A program made the position numbers and the translations under genes. Positions 1 to 7,116 of a stretch of DNA of 42,628 nt are shown one piece after another. The stretch comes from an uncultured Cocleimonas sp. GTDB lineage: Bacteria > Pseudomonadota > Gammaproteobacteria > Thiotrichales > Thiotrichaceae. Each line of letters begins with the position of its first letter. Position 1 is the stretch's first letter. The stretch lies in contig NZ_CANLZW010000041.1 in NCBI RefSeq assembly GCF_947495625.1, forward strand, positions 1 through 42,628. The letters are read 5' to 3'. The notes under the pieces are model-generated. The model did not search any database and was not told the origin of the DNA. It worked only from the letters and a program-made list of their open reading frames with translations.

Positions 1-67
1 TATATGGAAGCAAATCTATCCCTGTCAAAACGGTTGAATATTATTTTGCAAAAATGGAGGAGACCAT

Positions 68-86
68 ATATGGGGGGGTGTCTTAA
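68..86 (-). terminator. C-run 3'-end element, copy 1 (degenerate)
   Basis: On the minus strand the transcript of the Crp/Fnr gene runs through GACACCCCCCC about 55 bp after its stop codon and then through CCATATATGG, a small self-complementary sequence. This matches the window-wide motif CACCCCCCTACTTTTA only in its C-run half. There is no clear T-run, so termination is inferred from the position and the motif family. Confidence 0.4.
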
Positions 87-137
87 ATTAATTGGCTTTT
101 AAATCAAAGAGCGGTATCAGCAAGAAATCATTAGTAA

Positions 138-890
138 TCAAACCACAACCATCAACTTTTTCAGTGATTCCAGGTTTACTTTCGCCACTTCTGCCAAATT
201 AGTCTGATCGGGTATATGTAGATTTCTATTATTACATTCAATCAAACCTTTATTTTGAAGTCCTTTAAATGTCCGATTTACATGAATAGTGGTTAGGCCT
301 AAGGCATCGCCTATATCTTCTTGGGTGATAGGCAAATGTATCGGCTCTGATTGATTCTGTTTCAGCGAGGTTTCGCGAATATATAAACTCAGCAACAAAT
401 AGGCTATTTTTACTTCAGCATTATGGCTGGCAATGGTCGTTAATGTTGAGTAACAACGCTGAATGGTCATTTCACTAACAGAACTTATAGCGATGGATAG
501 CTCGGGTAAATCTGCAAGTTTGGTTTTAAATCGGTCTAGCGGGAATGCACACAAAGTGATGTCGGTTAGTGCGATTGCCGAATGATCCAATGCCCGATTA
601 GATGATTTATAGCTTAGAAAATCTCCTGGTAGGGCAAAGCGTAAAATTTGTCTGCCACCATCTTCGAGGGTTTTGAACAGGCTTACCCATCCTTGATGAA
701 GTGTGTAGGCTCTGGTGGGTATATCACCTTCATGATAAATGTAATCACCTGCGTTAAAAGTGATTTGTGAGGTTCGAAGTTCTCTGACCTTATCCAGATG
801 AAAGGTATCTATTTCACCAAACAGGCTAGATTTGCGAATAGCGCAATTTTCGCATTTTGGTAAATCTTGAGTGATGAATTTTCTAGCCAT
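138..890 (-). CDS. Crp/Fnr family transcriptional regulator
   Basis: This 250-aa protein has the Crp/Fnr layout: an N-terminal cyclic-nucleotide-binding-like beta roll at about residues 30-130 (GDYIYHEGD and LPGDFL are typical turns), a dimerisation helix, and a winged helix-turn-helix at about 188-215 (ITQEDIGDALGLTTIHVNR). The N-terminus carries a CxxC pair (C13, C16) followed by R19, a pattern seen in many FixK/NnrR-like members. The full cysteine set for an FNR-type iron-sulfur cluster is not present. The recognition helix reads TTIHVNRTF, so it lacks the E-x-x-S-R triad of FNR and should recognise a different site. It stands alone. The neighbouring minus-strand gene has its own terminator, and the C-run element lies downstream. 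The family call is firm; the effector is unknown. Confidence 0.85.
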   Translation of the reverse strand: MARKFITQDLPKCENCAIRKSSLFGEIDTFHLDKVRELRTSQITFNAGDYIYHEGDIPTRAYTLHQGWVSLFKTLEDGGRQILRFALPGDFLSYKSSNRALDHSAIALTDITLCAFPLDRFKTKLADLPELSIAISSVSEMTIQRCYSTLTTIASHNAEVKIAYLLLSLYIRETSLKQNQSEPIHLPITQEDIGDALGLTTIHVNRTFKGLQNKGLIECNNRNLHIPDQTNLAEVAKVNLESLKKLMVVV

Positions 891-951
891 TTTTTGCCAT
901 CAGCTTTTAAGACTATCTTAGAAAAAAGAAAGTAAATAAATTAAACAAAGA

Positions 952-976
952 AAGCGGTTCAGAAACTGAACCGCTT
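952..976 (-). terminator. Rho-independent terminator of the sulfur-globule-like gene
   Basis: A perfect 11-bp stem, AAGCGGTTCAG paired with CTGAACCGCTT around a 3-nt loop, lies about 105 bp after the stop of the gene at 1082-1891. On the minus strand it is followed by a T-rich stretch (TCTTTGTTTAATTT). It separates that gene from the Crp/Fnr gene. Confidence 0.8.
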
Positions 977-1081
977 AATACCACCACTTTGGAGGATGAG
1001 CATTACTGTATGTCGTACTACATCAAGTGATTACTGTATTGCAAATATTCATTCAAGTTGGAATGAATCATATTACATGTG

Positions 1082-1891
1082 TTACTGAGATTTATTTGCA
1101 TTTCCTTTTTGAGCTTGAGCAGCCATGGCTTTTTGTTGTTGCTCAATTTGTTTAGCCATCGCTTCATATTGTCTACGCTGAGCTTCCATCGCTGACATCA
1201 TTTGCTGATAGTTTGGACGCTGTGCCTGTTGACCACGTTGAGCATTGTAACCTTGAGGTGCTGCTTGTCTTTGCATCTGCATCTGAGGTGCATAGCCACG
1301 ATTGTTGCCATAGTTGTTAGGCTGGTTGTTTCCCCAAGGCATGTTTCCACTATTGTTCCACGGCATATTTCCATTGTTGTTATTCCACGGCATGTTGCCA
1401 CCACCGTTCCAGGGCATATTACCGTTGTTATTATTCCAAGGCATATTGCTGCCACTGTTCCAAGGCATATTGTTGTTATTGTTACTCCAAGGCATGTTTG
1501 AGCCGTAGCCACCGCTTCTATTAGAGTTCTGTGCATTACCCATCATGTTTCCATCAGTGTTTCCGGCACCCATAGCGTTAGCTGCGGTATTTCCTGAACC
1601 CTGACCATTGCCACTAAAGCTGCGGGCCTGATCCATATTGGTTTTGCCCTTACCTTTAAAATTAACATTGAAATCCACTTCGCCATCGGCATCGCCTTTT
1701 CCTGTGCCCCAGCCTGTACCAGTACCAGTGGCATTTCCGGCTGCATTGCCTGCACCTTGTGTATTTGCAGCTGCATTTCCTGAGCCTTGTCCAGAACCTG
1801 ATCCGTCGTTAACTCCATTCATCGTATCTGCTGATACAACCCCGCATAGCGTCATGATTGCTGAGAATGTAAATATTTTTATTGTTGACAT
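1082..1891 (-). CDS. Secreted Gly/Asn-rich repeat protein, putative sulfur globule protein
   Basis: The start at 1891 is preferred over an ATG at 1930 because AAGGAG lies 9 bases before it and a clean signal peptide follows (MSTIKIFTFSAIM to about VVSA). The mature protein is low-complexity. First come GSGNAAAN-like and GAGNA-like repeats, then GDADGEVDFNVNFKGKGKTN, then seven MPW units spaced by Asn/Gly runs, then a Gln/Ala/Met-rich helical tail. Sulfur globule proteins of purple and colourless sulfur bacteria are small exported Gly/Asn/aromatic repeat proteins, often with a D-x-D-F-N-M-N segment. The DFNVNF segment here resembles that. The role (coating periplasmic sulfur globules) is inference. 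Other structural or adhesive secreted proteins have similar composition. It is monocistronic, with its own terminator. Confidence 0.55.
   Translation of the reverse strand: MSTIKIFTFSAIMTLCGVVSADTMNGVNDGSGSGQGSGNAAANTQGAGNAAGNATGTGTGWGTGKGDADGEVDFNVNFKGKGKTNMDQARSFSGNGQGSGNTAANAMGAGNTDGNMMGNAQNSNRSGGYGSNMPWSNNNNNMPWNSGSNMPWNNNNGNMPWNGGGNMPWNNNNGNMPWNNSGNMPWGNNQPNNYGNNRGYAPQMQMQRQAAPQGYNAQRGQQAQRPNYQQMMSAMEAQRRQYEAMAKQIEQQQKAMAAQAQKGNANKSQ
1327..1500 (-). repeat. Tandem MPW-coding repeats
   Basis: Seven degenerate units of about 21-27 bp, each coding for (G/S)NMPW plus Asn, Gly or Ser residues, lie within the putative sulfur globule gene. The short, similar DNA units are likely to expand and contract by slippage. 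Confidence 0.8.
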
Positions 1892-2265
1892 GGTTGTTCT
1901 CTCCTTGGAATTTATAAAAGTGATCGTCATAAAGGGGAATGATGATCAAAGACGATGAATGGAAACTTGAATCAGTTTAATGATATGACTGAATAAGGGA
2001 TTTAATTCGAATAAAATTCACCGTGCATGACAAATTAACATAAATTAAAGTATTGCGATTAATCTATGTTAGTTTCTTGATGGCTTCTATCGTGTTCATT
2101 TTTTAATGATAACAACTTTCTACAGGTTGCTTTTGCTGATATTCAGTAGTCTTGTCTGGTTTTACTAACAGTGCTGTTAATTGATGTTGATCTAAATACG
2201 TCAAAGCAAATAATCTTTTATAAATTGAGTTTTGGGATTTTCATTTTTTGATTAATGAAAAATCA
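1892..2265. other. Intergenic region without recognised gene
   Basis: This AT-rich stretch between the sulfur-globule-like gene and the extended dispersed repeat holds no convincing coding sequence. Its left end must hold the promoter of the sulfur-globule-like gene (AAGGAG ribosome-binding site at about 1901-1906). I see no clear terminator or RNA gene in the remainder. Confidence 0.5.
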
Positions 2266-2394
2266 CTTCGCGCAGCATAAATTCTATTTACGTTTTCAAA
2301 GTACAAAACGTAATATCATTCCGCAAAGCATAAGTTTCTTTGGTCATTTTAAATAACAAAATGAAAAGTCACTTAAAAGTAGGGGGGTGACTTA
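2266..2394 (-). repeat. Extended dispersed intergenic repeat, copy A
   Basis: About 130 bp with strong similarity to 35077-35220. Shared blocks in order are CTTCGCG(C/A)AG(C/T)ATAA then ATTCTATTTA, a variable middle, TTCCGCAAAGCATAAG, CTTTGGT(C/T)ATTTTA, and the terminal AAGTCACTTAAAAGTAGG with the G-run. A third, rearranged relative is at 33819-33953. All three end in the C-run motif and lie directly after minus-strand genes. The half-repeats CGC(A/G)AAG(C/T)ATAA occur twice within the unit. No coding capacity is seen. Confidence 0.75.
2366..2394 (-). terminator. C-run 3'-end element, copy 2
   Basis: In the minus-strand transcript of the first GGDEF gene, 23 bp after its stop codon, AAGTCAC pairs with GTGACTT (7 bp) around a loop containing CCCCCTACTTTTAA, followed by TTCATTTTG. 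It is an exact match to the motif core and the clearest outer-stem version. Confidence 0.65.
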
Positions 2395-2416
2395 GTCGTG
2401 ATTTAGTTAATGTGAA

Positions 2417-3589
2417 TTAGATTAGTGATTCACTCAAGGAGGGAGTTATTTCTTTTTTGCACTGTTGTTTGTCGATGTACATGCGTCTATCGGCAACCTT
2501 CACCAACTCCTCGATGTTATCTCCATCTTCAGGGTAACTGGCGATTCCAATACTGGTTCCTACATGTAGTTTACAGCCATTATATGCGATGTGGGCTGAT
2601 ACATTTATTCTTATCTTTTTGCACAGTGTTTTGATGAATTGATCGGTGAAGCAGTTGGTTTTGAGCCCGATTAAAAATTCATCTCCGCCTAAGCGTGCGA
2701 CATAGTCTTCTTTTCGTATGGTTTGCAATAAGCGTTTTGCGGTGATTTCCAGGACTTTATCTCCAGAGTCGTGACCATAATGATCGTTTACTTTTTTAAA
2801 TCCATTAAGGTCGATGAAAATTAGGGTGAGCTTGGTATTAGATTGCTTTGCTTCTTCCAATGCCTGCCGCATGCGTTTTGTCATGGAACGGCGATTGGGT
2901 AAGCCTGTGAGTGCATCCAGATTCGCGAGCTTTGCATGTCTTTCTGCTTCCAAGGTTTTTACCCTGGCAATCTTTGTGAGTTTATCCTGAAGTAACATAT
3001 TTTTACTGATGAGGTTGTCTCGAATTATTTTTGACGTTGCAGCGACCGTGATGAGCGACATCAGATAAAAAACCTGACCAATGAATAACAGGAAGTGACT
3101 GCCCGTAGCATCTTGGTGGACGTATATTTTGATGATTGCGTAGCTGACTAGTAGCATGGCACCCAGAATGACCGAAAAGTGCGTGGGTAGATAACTCCAG
3201 GTAAAGGAATTATAGACAAGTACCATGAGCGCCGCGAAATACATGCCATGAGAGTAATCTCCATCTCGGGCTATGAAGATGGCAAAACAGATCGCTATGC
3301 CGGATACGACATAACCGGACATAAGGATATTGTTGTAATGCTCGAGGAAGAATTCTCGTTTGTAGGTTAGGTAATATATAAAGGCGTATAAGATAAGGTT
3401 GGCTGCGCGTGGGATATAGAGCTGTATTAAGACGTCTTTCGAAAATCCAAAATAATCCATTACTGAATACAATACATAAAGCAGACTCCCGAGTATCACG
3501 ATCACTCGGGTAGAATTGACTTTTTCATCCGCCAGATTATCTCCAAAAGATATGGATTTGTATTTTGTTTTGAAAGTGTTTATGTTCAC
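2417..3589 (-). CDS. Membrane diguanylate cyclase (GGDEF), paralogue 1
   Basis: This 390-aa protein makes c-di-GMP from two GTP. About six hydrophobic segments span residues 28-190, followed by a coiled linker and a GGDEF domain from about residue 220. The active-site GGDEF is at 301-305 and an intact RxxD inhibitory site (RKED) is at 292-295, so it should be active and subject to product inhibition. The start is a GTG at 3587-3589, chosen because it matches the N-terminal length of the two paralogues; no strong ribosome-binding site is visible. The membrane part carries GDYSHGMYFAALM and FTWSYLP, shared with the proteins at 3739-4887 and 14232-15401 and not matching a MASE type I can name. 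It probably lies in its own transcription unit ending at the C-run element. Confidence 0.9.
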   Translation of the reverse strand: MNINTFKTKYKSISFGDNLADEKVNSTRVIVILGSLLYVLYSVMDYFGFSKDVLIQLYIPRAANLILYAFIYYLTYKREFFLEHYNNILMSGYVVSGIAICFAIFIARDGDYSHGMYFAALMVLVYNSFTWSYLPTHFSVILGAMLLVSYAIIKIYVHQDATGSHFLLFIGQVFYLMSLITVAATSKIIRDNLISKNMLLQDKLTKIARVKTLEAERHAKLANLDALTGLPNRRSMTKRMRQALEEAKQSNTKLTLIFIDLNGFKKVNDHYGHDSGDKVLEITAKRLLQTIRKEDYVARLGGDEFLIGLKTNCFTDQFIKTLCKKIRINVSAHIAYNGCKLHVGTSIGIASYPEDGDNIEELVKVADRRMYIDKQQCKKEITPSLSESLI

Positions 3590-3738
3590 GTTTTTTAGTT
3601 TTTAGTGGTTTCTTATCTTTATTAAAAAGTTATATAAACAGCCATTCTCAGAAGTATCCTTATATTTTGAGTACTTGCTTATTTTTTGTTATTTATTAGT
3701 TGTTATTTAGTGCTTCTGTATTCGTCTTTGGTTATGCA

Positions 3739-4887
3739 TTACATTATTTTGCTTCGTCTTGATTCTTGTTTATCCAGATACATATGTTGGTCTGAAGCTT
3801 TTATTAATTCTTCTATGGTCTTTCCATCACCGGGGTATGAGGCGCAACCTATACTGACTCCTACCTGTAATTTACTGTGGTTAAATACAATCGGAGCTAA
3901 AATATTCTTCTTTAGTTTTGCACAGAGACTGTCGATAAACTTGGCTGAGAATCGATTCGTTTTAAATCCGATAAGAAATTCATCTCCGCCAATTCGTGCC
4001 AGATAATCTCCTTCACGAATGGTGTGTCTGAGGCGTTTAGCCGTGACTTCCAATACTCGATCACCAGAGTCATGGCCATAGGTATCATTGATTGCTTTAA
4101 ATCCATTGAGGTCCATAAATATAAGGACCAATAGTGTGTTGGTGTGTTCGGCTTCTTCTAGAGCCTTTTGTAAGCACTCTGTGATATAGCGTCTATTCGG
4201 TATTCCTGTCAGTGTGTCCAGGTTTGCGAGTATTTCCTGTTTTTCAGCTTCTTTTGTTTGTTCCTCTGCTTCCTGGATTAAGCTATTTTGTAATCTAATA
4301 TTTTTATAGATTAAATTATCTCTAATGTACTGAGCTGTCGCTGCAATTACCGCGCTAGATACCAGATAAAATACATGAGACATTAGTGTTAGTAAGCGTA
4401 CCCCTTCTATGTCTTTATGGGCAAAAACTCTCATACAGATGTAGGTTAAGATAAAAAACGCACTAATAAATACTGAGCTTTTTATCGGTAGATAACTCCA
4501 GGAAAAAGAGGTAGCCACCAGTATTATTAGTGCAGCAAAGTACAAATCGTATGAATAGTCACCCATTTGAGAAACATAGACGCCAACCGAAATGGTAGTA
4601 CCACAGGCAAAATAACCAATCATTAAAATAGGAATATAATATTTTATGAATATGGGTTTGTAGGTTAGGAAATAGATATAAGCAAGAACCAGCAGAAGTG
4701 ATCCACGAGCAAGATAAATTGTTTCTAACGTTTCATCAGGTAGGCCAAATTTGTCCATTATCGTATAAACAATAAATAGCAGCGCCCCAAGTATTACAAT
4801 AATACGGGTTGAAGAAACTTTTTCATTTATTATGCTTTCATTGAAGGAAGCCGTTTCTTCTTTGGATGGTTTAGAAGTTATTATCAC
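3739..4887 (-). CDS. Membrane diguanylate cyclase (GGDEF), paralogue 2
   Basis: This 382-aa protein has the same architecture as its downstream neighbour: about six membrane segments in residues 28-190, a charged helical linker, and a catalytic GGDEF domain with GGDEF at 300-304 and the inhibitory RxxD (REGD) at 291-294. The start is again GTG (4885-4887). The membrane domain repeats the motif GDYSYDLYFAAL followed by FSWSYLP. The two tandem genes are 149 bp apart and differ most in the first 60 residues and the C-terminal tail, as expected for an old duplication. The signal sensed by the membrane domain is unknown. Confidence 0.9.
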   Translation of the reverse strand: MIITSKPSKEETASFNESIINEKVSSTRIIVILGALLFIVYTIMDKFGLPDETLETIYLARGSLLLVLAYIYFLTYKPIFIKYYIPILMIGYFACGTTISVGVYVSQMGDYSYDLYFAALIILVATSFSWSYLPIKSSVFISAFFILTYICMRVFAHKDIEGVRLLTLMSHVFYLVSSAVIAATAQYIRDNLIYKNIRLQNSLIQEAEEQTKEAEKQEILANLDTLTGIPNRRYITECLQKALEEAEHTNTLLVLIFMDLNGFKAINDTYGHDSGDRVLEVTAKRLRHTIREGDYLARIGGDEFLIGFKTNRFSAKFIDSLCAKLKKNILAPIVFNHSKLQVGVSIGCASYPGDGKTIEELIKASDQHMYLDKQESRRSKIM

Positions 4888-5125
4888 GTTAGTTTATGGC
4901 TTATCTGCTTTTATAATTATTAATATATATTTGCAAGCAAACAGTTTGCCGCATTGTCGCCATACTAAATTTATTAGCTGCTAAATACTACTTTTTCAGA
5001 TAAGTGGTTTGTACAATAAAAGCGTGATAGAAGTGATTGTTATTATTGATTTAAACGTATGGGAAAAATGCCAATGAACGCATCTGAAAAATCTAGATAG
5101 GTTGTTTCAATGTCAGAGTGAAATA

Positions 5126-6223
5126 TCACTTCCAGAGATCAATATCTTTACCTGATTTTAATATTTTATCTGCATAGACTTTGCCAAAGTCTAACCAGGT
5201 TTCATACGTTTCATATTCTTTATCGGCAACATAGGTGAGCAGTTGTGTCATGTGAAATGATTTTAATAAGCCAGTAACACGACCTTTCTCTTCACCGTTG
5301 TCATATAAAACCAAAGCTGGTCGATAGCTGATACCTAGTTTTTTTATCCAGTCTTTGGCGGTGGTTTTGTTGCCGTCTATATCGATGATTTCTTTCTCTG
5401 ATAGTGCATCTAGGCGTACAAAATTATAGGCTTTCATGAGCGTGTCAATTTCAGGTTTGGCGAGGATATCTTTGTGGAACTGTGAACATTCGCCGCAGGT
5501 TTTATCTTCAAATAAAAGGGCGATGGGTTTGTTTTGTTCGCTGGCTTTTTTGAAATCGGTAATTTCAGTAAAGTTGTTATTCGGCAATAACTCGTAAACG
5601 GCATCATTCAGATTTTCGCTACGATAGCTGGCGAGATCTGTTTTCTCGTAGGCTTTATCTTTGACGTAATTCAATACCGTTTTGAATTCACGGGGTGTGC
5701 GGTAGCCGTTGAGTCGAGCAACCACTTTATTATTGGCGTTCATAAACAATAACGTGGGTGTGTACATAACCTTTAATGCTTTGGCGAGTTCCTGTTCGGT
5801 GACTTCTGTATCTTCGTTGAATGCAATCTCACGATCACCTTTGATATTGATATGAATACTATCGAAATTAGCTTTGATGAATTCCATATTGCCGCCATCT
5901 TTTTCTGCGGTTTTGAAATTGTCTTGTAACATCTTTGCGCAATAAGGACAGCCGTTTAAATCAGCAAAAACAAGCATGTGTTTGCCGTTTTCTGCAGCTT
6001 CGGCGGCATCTTCTCTAAAGTCTAAAAAGCTTTCTTTGAACCACTCTGGGAATTCTACGTCAGCCCCACCCAATATCTTCCCTGGTGTTGTTGCGGTATC
6101 TGTAGATGCACTTGTCGTGCTATCTGCAAACACTGAATTACCAGTGTAGATGAAGCAGATAGCGAGTAGCAACAGTGATTTAATTGACAGTGTTTTTAAT
6201 GAGAAATGATTGAGTAAATTCAT
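5126..6223 (-). CDS. Periplasmic double thioredoxin-fold protein, SoxW-like
   Basis: This 365-aa protein has a cleavable signal peptide (about residues 1-33, ending VFA). Two thioredoxin-fold domains follow. The first has a CPYC redox pair (C92, C95) in ADLNGCPYCAKM and a cis-proline at YTPT (P156). The second has CGEC (C243, C246) and a matching cis-proline at YRPA (P302). The first domain resembles SoxW and SoxW-like thioredoxins, periplasmic reductants associated with thiosulfate oxidation. A tandem arrangement is longer than the usual single-domain SoxW of about 180-200 residues. No other sox gene is in the window, so the link to sulfur oxidation is inference. A disulfide isomerase or cytochrome-maturation role is possible. 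It appears monocistronic. Confidence 0.7.
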   Translation of the reverse strand: MNLLNHFSLKTLSIKSLLLLAICFIYTGNSVFADSTTSASTDTATTPGKILGGADVEFPEWFKESFLDFREDAAEAAENGKHMLVFADLNGCPYCAKMLQDNFKTAEKDGGNMEFIKANFDSIHINIKGDREIAFNEDTEVTEQELAKALKVMYTPTLLFMNANNKVVARLNGYRTPREFKTVLNYVKDKAYEKTDLASYRSENLNDAVYELLPNNNFTEITDFKKASEQNKPIALLFEDKTCGECSQFHKDILAKPEIDTLMKAYNFVRLDALSEKEIIDIDGNKTTAKDWIKKLGISYRPALVLYDNGEEKGRVTGLLKSFHMTQLLTYVADKEYETYETWLDFGKVYADKILKSGKDIDLWK

Positions 6224-6378
6224 AAGGCTATGTCTTTATTATGTCTTTATTAGAGCAGTAAGCGGAATGCTTACATCACTAGGCAAAATAACATATTAAG
6301 GTAGATCATCAAACTCACTAAAGTTGTATTTAACTACTGGCAAGATAGATACAGTATTAATGTTTATAACTAGATGAT

Positions 6379-7008
6379 TTAGTACTTCTGTGAAGTGAGT
6401 ACCCAGATGATGACGGTTTTGTCTTTCTTTGATGGGTTTTTGTAGAAATGTTGTTTGTCATCATAAATAGAAAAGCTATCACCTTCTTCCAGAGTAAATT
6501 GCTTGCTGTCTATGGTGAGTTCTAGGGTGCCAGAAAGCACCACACCGGCATCTTCACCACCTTTGCGTTGGCGTGGCTCTGGGTCGCTTACGGTGCCTGG
6601 TTCTAAGGTGGTTTGTAGCATCATGATTTCACCACTGAGTCTTGGTGAGAGTAATTCTTCGCTAACTCCGGTACCTGAAAACTCAAGATGACGACGCGTG
6701 TTGCGCCGAACGATATAGTCTACTTCATCTTCTTTTTGTGGCGTGTCGGTGTGGAAAAACCAGGTTATCTGGACTTCCAGCGTATCGCTAATCGCCTGTA
6801 ACACAGGAATCGGTAATGATGAAACGCCGCGCTCTACCTGACTGAGATAACCCACCGATTTATTAATCTGGTGGGCGAGGTAACTGATCGTCATACCTTT
6901 GGATTTACGCAGGTCACGGATTTGCTGACCAAGGCGTAAATTGCCCTGATTAGCTTCAGCATTAGCAGCTTCTGTCTCGCTTAATCTGTCTGTAAAGGTT
7001 TTGGACAT
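6379..7008 (-). CDS. XRE family regulator with C-terminal cupin domain
   Basis: This 209-aa protein has an N-terminal XRE-type helix-turn-helix at about residues 25-80 (LRKSKGMTISYLAHQINKSV then YLSQVERG) and a cupin_2 barrel at about 118-205 (PGTVSDPEP, VLSGTLELTI, EEGDSFSIYDDKQHFYKNP). Such regulators usually bind a small metabolite in the cupin. It lies directly downstream of the FAD/GcvT dehydrogenase on the same strand, but a C-run terminator-like element separates them, so it is probably transcribed on its own. Context suggests it controls the dehydrogenase and purU genes. A candidate operator is the set of palindromes at 10591-10624, but this is inference. Confidence 0.85.
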   Translation of the reverse strand: MSKTFTDRLSETEAANAEANQGNLRLGQQIRDLRKSKGMTISYLAHQINKSVGYLSQVERGVSSLPIPVLQAISDTLEVQITWFFHTDTPQKEDEVDYIVRRNTRRHLEFSGTGVSEELLSPRLSGEIMMLQTTLEPGTVSDPEPRQRKGGEDAGVVLSGTLELTIDSKQFTLEEGDSFSIYDDKQHFYKNPSKKDKTVIIWVLTSQKY

Positions 7009-7080
7009 TCGGTTAGTGTTCTCTCTATCAATGACTGCGGAAGATGTTATTGTGCATTAATCAAAATGTACTCTAAAAAA

Positions 7081-7104
7081 GTGCCTTAAAGTAGGGGGGT
7101 GACT
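7081..7104 (-). terminator. C-run 3'-end element, copy 3
   Basis: The element lies 13 bp after the stop codon of the FAD/GcvT dehydrogenase. In the minus-strand transcript AGTCACCCCCCTACTTTAAG is followed by GCACTTTTTT. AGT pairs with ACT and CC with GG through a small internal loop, and six T follow directly, so this copy looks like a functional intrinsic terminator. Confidence 0.7.
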
Positions 7105-7116
7105 AATAATTCATTT

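Noticed and set aside
72-78. G-runs as candidate G-quadruplexes
   Set aside because: Each site has only one run of six or seven G, and four runs would be needed for an intramolecular quadruplex.
1202-1958. Several open frames on the plus strand opposite the sulfur-globule-like gene
   Set aside because: They are made of repetitive His/Arg/Pro/Leu residues, the antisense reading of the MPW repeats, with no ribosome-binding site and no plausible domain.
2266-2394. Insertion sequence or CRISPR origin for the dispersed repeats
   Set aside because: No transposase, no terminal inverted repeats typical of an IS, no regular spacing and no cas genes are visible.
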